Shown piece by piece: positions 1-5,584 of a stretch of 5,584 nt of DNA. The position numbers and the translations under genes are program-made. Source of the DNA: Alphaproteobacteria bacterium (GTDB lineage Bacteria > Pseudomonadota > Alphaproteobacteria > GCA-2731375). Each line of letters starts with the position of its first letter. The first letter of the stretch is position 1. Below the pieces are notes generated by a model. The model made no database searches. It saw only the letters and a list, made by a program, of their open reading frames with translations, and was not told the DNA's origin. The stretch spans positions 1 through 5,584 of the forward strand of contig JANQKO010000692.1 of assembly GCA_028281075.1 (NCBI GenBank), in the 5' to 3' direction.

Positions 1-501
<501 letters not shown>

Positions 502-507
502 CAGATG

Positions 508-514
508 CCTCCCC
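508..514 (-). promoter_or_regulatory. Shine-Dalgarno of the Asp-rich gene
   Basis: The minus strand reads GGGGAGG followed by CATCTG (6 nt) and ATG at 501. This strong site at good spacing fixes the start of the left-edge gene and supports it as really expressed. Confidence 0.8.
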
Positions 515-583
515 AATTACCACACGACCCCCGTAACCCATCATTGGTGACAGGGGCGTTAAGGACACTGCATAAGTCTTGTT

Positions 584-600
584 AGCAATTTTTATACCAA
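584..600 (-). promoter_or_regulatory. Candidate sigma-54 (-24/-12) promoter of the Asp-rich gene
   Basis: The minus strand reads TTGGTATAAAAATTGCT. The GG (597-598) and GC (585-586) dinucleotides are exactly 10 nt apart, and the flanks fit the consensus YTGGCACGRNNNTTGCW: YTGG, A, R and the whole TTGCW match, with three mismatches in the CACG part. Transcription would start near 573, giving a leader of about 70 nt. An alternative sigma-70 reading overlaps it: TATAAA (591-596) with a poor -35, TTGCAG (614-619), at 17-nt spacing. Sigma-54 control fits known PrsK/PrsR-RpoN regulation of PEP-CTERM genes. Confidence 0.55.
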
Positions 601-619
601 TCCGGAAAATATCCTGCAA

Positions 620-632
620 ATTCAATTTATTA
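620..632 (+). promoter_or_regulatory. IHF-like match between promoter and dyad
   Basis: ATTCAATTTATTA differs from WATCAANNNNTTR at one defined position. It lies about 47-59 bp upstream of the predicted sigma-54 start, where a DNA-bending protein often helps an enhancer-bound activator reach the promoter. Such matches are common in AT-rich DNA, so on its own it is weak evidence. Confidence 0.25.
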
Positions 633-644
633 ACAGCAGATTAA
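630..644. promoter_or_regulatory. CtrA-type box TTAA-N7-TTAA
   Basis: TTAA-CAGCAGA-TTAA, followed by C, is an exact match to the alphaproteobacterial CtrA full site with 7-nt spacing. It sits 57-71 bp upstream of the predicted sigma-54 start of the Asp-rich gene, inside the AT-rich island. The box reads the same way on both strands, so it could act on either neighbour. Confidence 0.45.
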
Positions 645-651
645 CATATCG

Positions 652-693
652 TTCATGGCCTGGAGCCCATGGAATGCCATGGATGGCCATGAA
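652..693. promoter_or_regulatory. 9-bp inverted repeat with nested CCATGG pair; possible activator site
   Basis: TTCATGGCC (652-660) and GGCCATGAA (685-693) are perfect inverted arms around a 24-nt centre. The centre holds CCATGG twice (667-672 and 677-682) separated by AATG. The element lies about 79-120 bp upstream of the predicted sigma-54 start, the usual distance for an enhancer-binding activator. That it is such a site (for example for a PrsR-like regulator) is inference; it could also form a hairpin in RNA. Confidence 0.4.
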
Positions 694-991
694 ACATGTA
701 AAATTCTCCGACACCCGGCGGGTGCTGGTAGCCGGATTTGCGCGTCGGAACGATGGCCGGCAAGAATTTGGCCAATGTTTTTCAATGGCTTAGAAAATCG
801 CGGGCGAATTTGCGCCGCTGTTAAATCCGCCGACACGCGCGGTGCAAGGGCGTTCGGAACCCGGACCGCCGACCCGGGCCCCCGGGATTTGCCCGACGTG
901 CATTCGTCGTCCGCTGTCGCGTGCCCGCGTCGCCGCGCCGTGATGTTCCCGGCGTGATCGCGGACAGTCGCGGGCAATGCCCCCGGGGCCG

Positions 992-1021
992 TGGATTTCG
1001 TCATCTGGCCCAAGCTATACT
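992..1021 (+). promoter_or_regulatory. Weak sigma-70-like promoter candidate for prsT
   Basis: TATACT (1016-1021) is a fair -10 box, but the best -35 (TGGATT, 992-997, 18-nt spacing) matches only half the consensus. Transcription would begin near 1028, about 100 nt before the chosen prsT start. It is the best candidate I can see for prsT on the plus strand. Confidence 0.25.
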
Positions 1022-1117
1022 TGAATCAGGCTCCCGCGCCGCCAATGTGCAGCGGCGGGCACGAGTGTGCGGGCATGGGTGAACGAATGGTGAATTTGCG
1101 ACATCGCCGCCGGTGGT

Positions 1118-1122
1118 GGAGG
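1118..1122 (+). promoter_or_regulatory. Shine-Dalgarno that decides the prsT start
   Basis: GGAGG lies 9 nt before ATG 1132. The upstream in-frame ATGs at 991, 1075 and 1087 have poorer sites, and using them would put 15 to 47 extra residues before the signal peptide. Confidence 0.6.
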
Positions 1123-1131
1123 CCGTCGGAC

Positions 1132-3960
1132 ATGCCGCGCGCCGCCGCTCGGAAAACGCGTCTGATATCGGGGTGTTGCGCCGTCCTGATCGCGCTTCTC
1201 GCGTCCCCGGCCGCGATGGCGGCGGTGGACTCGCAAAAGGCCAGTGAATATTACGAAAGCGCGCTCGAATACTTCAACGACAAGGACTATCCCGAAGCGA
1301 TCATCGAGTTGAAGAACGCGCTGCAGGCGGACCCGCGAAGCCTGGCGGCGCGGGTACTGTTGGGCCGGGTGTATGTCCGCATCCATGACGGTGCATCGGC
1401 GGAGAAGGAGCTGATACGGGCCCGTCGCAGAGGCGCCGACAATGAGCTCACCCTGGTGCCATTGGCGCACGCCTATCTGATGCAGCAGAAGTTCGAGGCG
1501 CTTCTGGACGAGATCGACATCGCCGGACAGGGACCGGAGATCAGGGGCGAAGTCCGCATCCTGCAGGGCAATGCGCATCTCGAGCTGCGTGACCTCGACC
1601 AGGCCGAGGCGGCGTTCACGGAGGCGTCCCGGTTGTTGCCGGAGAATGCCATTGCCCGTCTGAGCATGGCCAAGGTGCACATGCACCGCGCCGAATTCGA
1701 CGCGGCCAAGGCGCTGCTGGCGACGGCGGCGGCGCTGGCGCCGGACGAGGCGGAGGTCTGGTTCGCCAAGGGCGAGCTGCATCGCCTGACCGGCGAATTC
1801 ACGGCCGCGGTGTCGGACTATGACGCGGCCCTGGAGCTGTCGCCGGACCATATCGATTCCCGGATCAACCGTGCCGCTGTCTATATCGACCTGAACCGCG
1901 ACGATGAGGCCTTCGCCGACATCAAGTACGCGGCGTCGGTCATCCCCAACGATCCGCAGGTCGCCTATCTCTACGGACTGATCCTGATGCGGTCCGGTGA
2001 CCTGTCGGAGGCCGAGGCCGTGATGACCGAGGCGCTGATCATGCTCAGCAGCCGCGAACCGGGTCTCCTGCTGCGTCATCCGCCCAGCCTGCTGCTGGGC
2101 GGGGTGCTGAACTACATCCAGCGGAACCATGAAGCCGCGGCTCGCTATCTCCAGCGCTATGTCAAGCTGGTGCCGAACCATGTCGACGCGCGGCGCATGC
2201 TGGGTGGCGTCTATCTGCAGGCGGGCGAACCGTCGCTGGCGATCGGCGTGCTTCGGCCGGCGGTCAGGCTGTCGCCCGGGGACGCGAAGTTGCAGGCGCT
2301 GTTGGGCGAGGCCTATGCCGACAACGGCCAGTATGGAGAGGCGACGAGAATCCTGCAGAACGCGGTCAAGCTGGCGCCCGATATGGCCCGGATACGCACG
2401 CAGCTTGCCCAGACGCGCCTGGCGAGCGGCGCTTCCAGGGATGCCGTCAAGCAGCTCAAGGCGGCCATGGCGGCCGATCCCGAGGCGCTCCGGCCGGGAC
2501 TGATCCTGACCAGCTACTATCTGCACAAGAAGCGGTTCGACAAGGCCATCGAGGTGGCGCGCTCCATCGTCGAGCGCGCGCCGGACAACCCGTTGCCGCA
2601 GAACCTGATGGCGGCGGCCTATCTGGGCAAGGGCGACCGCGAGGAAGCCCGCAAGCGCTTCAATCGCGCCGTCGAGCTCGATCCGAATTACGTACCGGCG
2701 ATGTTCAACCTGGGCCGGCTCGATACCAGCGAAGGCAGGCTGGACAGCGCCGCCGGGCGCTATCACGCGATCCGCGAGATCGATCCCGGGCACGGCCGCG
2801 CCATGCTGGAGCTGGCCAAGATCGCCGAGCACCAGGGCCGGATGGACGACGCCATCATGTGGCTGGAGAACTACCGGCTGGCCGTACCGGAGGACGTCGA
2901 CCGCCAGTTGCGGCTGGTCGAGACCTATCTGCGGCTGGAGCTGAACGATAAGGCCGAACGCCTGGCCTACGAGATCGAGCAGGCGCACCCGAACAAGCCC
3001 GAAGCCGTGTTGATGGCACGCCGCGCCGAGCTGGCGGCGGGCATGTCCGACAAGGTGGTGCCGAACCTGCGCAAGGCGGCGGTCACGCTGGCCGACTCGG
3101 CCGAGAGCCTGTACGGCGTCGCGACCATGCAGGTCCAGGCAAAGGACCTGAAGGCCGCCCGGGACACCCTGCACCTGGCGGTCAATGCCGATCCGAACTA
3201 CCTGCCGGTCCAGGTCGCCCTGGTCGAGCTCGAGGCCCAGGCCGGGAACATCGAGCAGGCGCGCGAGATCGCCCTGCTCGTGCGCGACCGGAGGCCGGAA
3301 CTGTCGACCGGCGATCTCATGTACGGCAATCTGCTGATGTACGAGAAGCGATATGCCGAGGCCGCCGACGTTTACGAGGCCGGGTTGCGGAAGGCACCGT
3401 CGTCGGACCTGGTCATCGGCTTCTACCGCGCGCGGCGGCTGGCTGGCGACAGCGACCAGGCCTTCAAGGTCCTGAAGGCCTGGGTCAGGAAGAATCCGCA
3501 GGACGTGCTGGCGCGCCAGGTGCTGGCGACCGCTTATATCCACGAGGGCCGCAACGCCACCGCGATCAAGCACTTCGAGCGCCTGCGCGCGAAGCGGCCG
3601 AACGATCCGGGTGTCCTGAACAATCTTGCCTGGCTCTATCACAATGCCGGCGATCCGCGCGCGCTGGCCTATGCCGAGCGGGCCTACAGGCTGGCGCCGA
3701 ACGAGGCGGCGACGTTGGATACCCTGGGGTGGCTGCTGGTGCGCAACGGCGAGCCGGCCCTCGGCCTCACCTATCTGCGGCAGGCGCAGGCGCGCGCGTC
3801 GAACGATCCGCGTGTCCGCCACCACCTGGCCGTCGCGCTCAACGCCCTCGGCAAGACGGATCAGGCCCGGATCGAGCTCGAGGCCGCCCTCGGCACCAGC
3901 ACGACATTCGAAGGCGCCGACGAGGCGCGGGCGCTGCTGCGCACGCTGAACGGCGGCTGA
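1132..3960 (+). CDS. prsT: PEP-CTERM/XrtA system TPR-repeat protein PrsT
   Basis: 942 aa from ATG 1132, close to the roughly 900 aa usual for this family. Residues 1-30 form a signal peptide: basic MPRAAARKTR, hydrophobic CCAVLIALLASPAAMA, likely signal peptidase I cut at AMA|AV. The rest is almost wholly tandem TPR helices. The N-terminal block (YYESALEYFNDKDYPEAII, then ELKNALQADP) and the C-terminal block (NNLAWLYHNAGDPRALAYAE at about 830, TLDTLGWLLV at about 862) are the family's hallmark segments. PrsT is a periplasmic or envelope scaffold encoded with exosortase XrtA and exopolysaccharide genes; its exact role is not settled. Many relatives are called lipoproteins. Here Cys15-Cys16 sit before the hydrophobic core, so they do not make a credible lipobox. 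In-frame ATGs at 991, 1075 and 1087 would lengthen the N-terminus, but 1132 has the best ribosome site and gives a standard signal peptide. Confidence 0.9.
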   Translation: MPRAAARKTRLISGCCAVLIALLASPAAMAAVDSQKASEYYESALEYFNDKDYPEAIIELKNALQADPRSLAARVLLGRVYVRIHDGASAEKELIRARRRGADNELTLVPLAHAYLMQQKFEALLDEIDIAGQGPEIRGEVRILQGNAHLELRDLDQAEAAFTEASRLLPENAIARLSMAKVHMHRAEFDAAKALLATAAALAPDEAEVWFAKGELHRLTGEFTAAVSDYDAALELSPDHIDSRINRAAVYIDLNRDDEAFADIKYAASVIPNDPQVAYLYGLILMRSGDLSEAEAVMTEALIMLSSREPGLLLRHPPSLLLGGVLNYIQRNHEAAARYLQRYVKLVPNHVDARRMLGGVYLQAGEPSLAIGVLRPAVRLSPGDAKLQALLGEAYADNGQYGEATRILQNAVKLAPDMARIRTQLAQTRLASGASRDAVKQLKAAMAADPEALRPGLILTSYYLHKKRFDKAIEVARSIVERAPDNPLPQNLMAAAYLGKGDREEARKRFNRAVELDPNYVPAMFNLGRLDTSEGRLDSAAGRYHAIREIDPGHGRAMLELAKIAEHQGRMDDAIMWLENYRLAVPEDVDRQLRLVETYLRLELNDKAERLAYEIEQAHPNKPEAVLMARRAELAAGMSDKVVPNLRKAAVTLADSAESLYGVATMQVQAKDLKAARDTLHLAVNADPNYLPVQVALVELEAQAGNIEQAREIALLVRDRRPELSTGDLMYGNLLMYEKRYAEAADVYEAGLRKAPSSDLVIGFYRARRLAGDSDQAFKVLKAWVRKNPQDVLARQVLATAYIHEGRNATAIKHFERLRAKRPNDPGVLNNLAWLYHNAGDPRALAYAERAYRLAPNEAATLDTLGWLLVRNGEPALGLTYLRQAQARASNDPRVRHHLAVALNALGKTDQARIELEAALGTSTTFEGADEARALLRTLNGG

Positions 3961-3995
3961 CGGCCGACACGGCGGGGTTTGGGGGATACCGCCAT

Positions 3996-4000
3996 GGGAG
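3996..4000 (+). promoter_or_regulatory. Shine-Dalgarno of the amidohydrolase gene
   Basis: GGGAG lies 8 nt before ATG 4009. An alternative, ATG 3994, has GGGGG (3981-3985) 8 nt upstream, and TTG 3979 is a third option. The three differ only in a short, non-conserved N-terminal stretch before the metal-site motif. Confidence 0.5.
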
Positions 4001-4008
4001 CCGGAGAG

Positions 4009-4935
4009 ATGCACGATCTCGGCGACGATCTCGATATTGTCGATGCGCACCACCATCTCTGGGACCTGGCGGCGCTGAGATATCCCTGGCTGCACGACGA
4101 CCCGCCACACGCCTTCTTCCTGGGCGACTACGGGCCGTTGAAGCGTGACTACCTGCCCGCCGACTACCGGCGGGACGCCGCCGGCCACCGCGTGGTCGCC
4201 ACGGTGCATGTCGAGGCGGAATGCGACCGCGGCAACCAGGTCGGCGAGACCGCCTGGCTGAGCGAGGTCAATGCCGCGCACGGCATGCCGAACGCCATCG
4301 TCGCGCACGCCTGGTTCGACCGGCCCGACACGGAAGAGGTGCTGGCGGCCCAGGCGGCGTTCCCGCTGGTCAGGGGCATTCGCTCGAAGCCGGTCACCGG
4401 CGCCACGCCGCGGGACATGGCCCCCGGCGCGCCCGGCACCATGCAGGACGACGACTGGCTGTCGGGCTTCGCGCTGCTGGAGACGTACGACCTGTCCTGG
4501 GATCTGCGGGTGCCGCCCTGGCACCTGCGCGAGGCGGCCGAGGTCGCCCGGGCATTTCCCGCCACGCGCATCGTGCTGAACCACACGGGCTTTCCCTGGG
4601 ACCGCAGTCCGGCCGGGCTCGACATGTGGCGCGCGGGCATGCACGCGCTCGCGGCCCGCGCCAATGTCCATTGCAAGCTCTCCTGCCTGTGCCTGCCCGA
4701 CGGGCCCTGGGAACTGGAGGGACCGGCCGGCAACCGCGCGATCCTGCTGGAGACGATCGAGATCTTCGGCGTCGACCGCTGCATGTTCGCCAGCAACTTC
4801 CCGGTCGACGGCCTGCGGATCGGCTACGACGCCATGTTCACCGCGTTCAAGGACACGGTCGCGCATCTGCCGCGGGCCGATCGCGAGAAGCTGTTCGCCG
4901 GCAACGCCGCCCGCTTCTACCGGATCGGGATCTGA
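4009..4935 (+). CDS. Amidohydrolase family 2 (COG3618-type) TIM-barrel hydrolase
   Basis: 308 aa from ATG 4009, a normal length for the family. The fold includes lactonases such as L-fuconolactonase and 2-pyrone-4,6-dicarboxylate hydrolase. Visible motifs in order: VDAHHHLWDL (His14-16) at strand 1, VHVEAE (about 66-71), GIRSKP (123-128), LNHTGFPWD (His192) and MFASNFPVD (about 259-267) near the last strand. The last motif has Asn263 where lactonase-type members carry the catalytic Asp of 'SDWP'; I recall SNFP in a large subgroup, so it need not mean loss of activity. The substrate cannot be read from the sequence; a cyclic ester or lactone is the family-based guess. No signal peptide, so cytoplasmic. 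It starts 48 nt after prsT on the same strand and could share its transcript, but has no evident link to protein sorting. ATG 3994 is an alternative start. Confidence 0.88.
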   Translation: MHDLGDDLDIVDAHHHLWDLAALRYPWLHDDPPHAFFLGDYGPLKRDYLPADYRRDAAGHRVVATVHVEAECDRGNQVGETAWLSEVNAAHGMPNAIVAHAWFDRPDTEEVLAAQAAFPLVRGIRSKPVTGATPRDMAPGAPGTMQDDDWLSGFALLETYDLSWDLRVPPWHLREAAEVARAFPATRIVLNHTGFPWDRSPAGLDMWRAGMHALAARANVHCKLSCLCLPDGPWELEGPAGNRAILLETIEIFGVDRCMFASNFPVDGLRIGYDAMFTAFKDTVAHLPRADREKLFAGNAARFYRIGI

Positions 4936-5258
4936 GGTGGTGGCGGTCGCGGAGGTGCCGGAAGACGCCGCGGCCGGAGGCGCTGTCGCCCGACCAGGAT
5001 GCCGTGTTGGGGCAGCTCGCGACGGAACTGGCGCCGCTGCTCGCCGACCCGCGGGTCGGCCGCGAATGCACGGCCTTCGCGGCCCGCGTCGCCGGGCTTG
5101 CCGCTGACATGCCGCTGGCCGGTTCCGACCTGCCCGCGCCGTCGTCCGGGCAGGCCGCGACGATCGCCGCCGCCCTCGACACCTATGGCCGCACCAGCCC
5201 GCAGATGGTCGTGTTCGGCACCCTGCTGGAGGCCGCCCTGCCCCGCCCGCGAAGGTGA
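4932..5258 (+). CDS. Small uncharacterised protein, start uncertain
   Basis: The frame ending at TGA 5256 reads as real protein from about 4980 onward (EALSPDQDAVLGQLATELAP ... QMVVFGTLLEAALP): helical, Ala/Leu-rich, with GC-rich third positions. I do not recognise a family. The start is the problem: the frame has no ATG near the junction. CTG 4932, overlapping the amidohydrolase stop (ATCTGA), would give MRWWRSRRCRKTPRPEALSP and 108 aa; CTG starts are rare. The next ordinary candidates are GTG 5004 (84 aa, weak AGGA 4 nt upstream) and TTG 5007. A GTG at 4937 opens another frame (VVAVAEVPEDAAAG) that soon loses protein character, so a frameshift after 4937 is also possible. It is probably cytoplasmic and translationally coupled to the hydrolase. 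Coding: moderate confidence; start: low. Confidence 0.5.
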   Translation: MRWWRSRRCRKTPRPEALSPDQDAVLGQLATELAPLLADPRVGRECTAFAARVAGLAADMPLAGSDLPAPSSGQAATIAAALDTYGRTSPQMVVFGTLLEAALPRPRR

Positions 5259-5320
5259 GAGACGGGATTACGTCGATTGGGTCCCGTTCTTGATTCCGGT
5301 GTTCTCGGAGTCCGATATCG

Positions 5321-5363
5321 CATCCTTCGAGACGCGCCCTGTCGGGCACTCCTCAGGATGAGG
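5321..5363. repeat. REP-like extragenic palindrome (CATCCT...AGGATGAGG)
   Basis: CATCCT (5321-5326) and AGGATG (5355-5360) are inverted arms around GAG/CTC and a GCCC-TGTC-GGGC hairpin (5336-5347). The pattern 'CATCCTTCGAGACGC ... CTCCTCAGGATGAGG' is one I recognise from intergenic regions of many Alphaproteobacteria. It starts about 60 nt after the small gene's stop and could act as a hairpin at the 3' end of the transcript. Confidence 0.6.
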
Positions 5364-5399
5364 TTTTGTTTGATATCAATGCTTTACCTCGTCCTGAGG
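5351..5399. repeat. Inverted 14-bp repeat, second half-copy of the REP-like element
   Basis: CCTCAGGATGAGGT (5351-5364) pairs with ACCTCGTCCTGAGG (5386-5399), with one T:G (wobble in RNA), around a 21-nt loop that itself contains the palindrome TGATATCA (5371-5378). No T-run follows on either strand, so it is not a standard intrinsic terminator, though it may still slow or protect transcripts. Confidence 0.6.
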
Positions 5400-5441
5400 T
5401 GACTGGGGCAGAAGTCCGGGCGTTTTCGGGTTCCTTGGGAT

Positions 5442-5468
5442 TCCCTAATCTATTAGGGACTGTCCCTA
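5442..5468. repeat. Overlapping palindromes TCCCTAAT/ATTAGGGA and TAGGGAC/GTCCCTA
   Basis: TCCCTAAT (5442-5449) is inverted against ATTAGGGA (5452-5459). The same right arm also pairs rightward: TAGGGAC (5454-5460), T, GTCCCTA (5462-5468). One central arm thus has two possible partners. The 'GGGACTGTCCC' core resembles short repeats often found near REP-associated transposases; no transposase is present here. Confidence 0.55.
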
Positions 5469-5502
5469 TTAATTTGCCGTGCGAGGAAATCACCGCGTCG
5501 TC

Positions 5503-5522
5503 ATGCCGGCGGAGGCCGGCAT
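5503..5522. repeat. Short hairpin repeat ATGCCGGC-GGAG-GCCGGCAT
   Basis: A perfect 8-bp stem with a 4-nt loop, in the context CGTC...CCA. This is the common bacterial extragenic type 'CGTCATGCCnGC...GCnGGCATCCA'. A second perfect palindrome, CTTGCCGGCAAG, follows at 5531-5542. No gene overlaps. Confidence 0.65.
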
Positions 5523-5584
5523 CCATGGGCCTTGCCGGCAAGCACCGCGCCGGCGGTCGGGTGCCGATGTATAGCGGCCCCCGG

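Larger units (their letters stand above)
502..1131. other. Divergent intergenic region between the Asp-rich gene and prsT
   Basis: This stretch of about 630 nt holds no convincing gene. Reading frames of about 100-130 codons on both strands (655-957 plus, 630-1013 minus) have no recognisable domain, no good ribosome site and poor protein character. The part nearest the Asp-rich gene (about 560-655) is strikingly AT-rich against its GC-rich surroundings and holds the regulatory motifs listed separately. The part from about 700 to 1070 is GC-rich and shows nothing clear apart from a weak sigma-70-like candidate near 992-1021. Confidence 0.7.
5259..5584. other. Gene-free 3' region made of short palindromes
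   Basis: No convincing coding sequence is present over these 326 nt. The only open frame (5353-5541 minus) translates the hairpin repeats into 'MDAGLRRHDD'-type sequence, a well-known artefact of such elements. The region carries four short palindromic elements in a row, listed separately, and its right end is GC-rich with no further structure I can support. Confidence 0.65.

Noticed and set aside
727..741. Second sigma-54-like site on the plus strand (TGGTAGCCGGATTTGC)
   Set aside because: GG and GC are 11 nt apart instead of 10 and the flanks match poorly.
630..1013. Open frames in the divergent intergenic region (minus 630-1013, plus 655-957)
   Set aside because: No domain, no ribosome site, and they overlap the promoter motifs and dyad.
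735..1100. Recurrent ATTTGCG words (about 736-742, 808-814, 1094-1100) upstream of prsT
   Set aside because: Short, unevenly spaced and no dyad; could well be chance.
991..1131. Extension of prsT to ATG 991
   Set aside because: It would place 47 non-family residues before a standard signal peptide, while ATG 1132 has a better ribosome site.
1015..5349. A 1444-codon open frame on the minus strand across prsT, the hydrolase and the small gene
   Set aside because: It is antisense to genes with clear domains; its Arg/Gln/Val-rich sequence has no domain and is the usual shadow of high-GC codon use.
5353..5541. 62-codon minus-strand frame ending the window
   Set aside because: It is composed of hairpin repeats translated as 'MDAGLRRHDD', a common false gene call.

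Overview
The window is GC-rich with strongly GC-biased third codon positions. It carries a CtrA-type box (TTAA-N7-TTAA) and extragenic palindromes of a kind I associate with Alphaproteobacteria. I read it as chromosomal DNA from an alphaproteobacterium, plausibly Rhodospirillales-like; the lineage is an inference. The main gene is prsT, the TPR-repeat protein of the PEP-CTERM/exosortase (XrtA) protein-sorting and exopolysaccharide system.

Layout: (1) 1-501, minus strand: the 5' part (167 codons) of a secreted protein that runs off the left edge. It has a signal peptide, two runs of exactly 23 aspartates separated by an 18-residue His/Gly-rich linker, and then the start of a domain ending in an 'NNTG' motif. 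(2) 502-1131: a divergent intergenic region with an AT-rich island at about 560-655. In it I see a good sigma-54 (-24/-12) promoter facing the Asp-rich gene, a CtrA box, an IHF-like match and a 9-bp dyad with a 24-nt spacer. (3) 1132-3960, plus: prsT, 942 aa. (4) 4009-4935, plus: an amidohydrolase-2 (COG3618-type) TIM-barrel hydrolase. (5) 4932-5258, plus: a small unrecognised protein with an unclear start. (6) 5259-5584: no gene, but a mosaic of short palindromes.

Working idea: the divergent pair is a PEP-CTERM-type cargo (the Asp-rich protein) and prsT, with the cargo transcribed from a sigma-54 promoter. PEP-CTERM genes are known in some bacteria to be controlled by PrsK/PrsR with RpoN, so the promoter fits the gene content. 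The PEP-CTERM tail itself would lie left of the window, so this is a prediction. The amidohydrolase and the small gene follow prsT on the same strand, but nothing in the sequence ties them to protein sorting.
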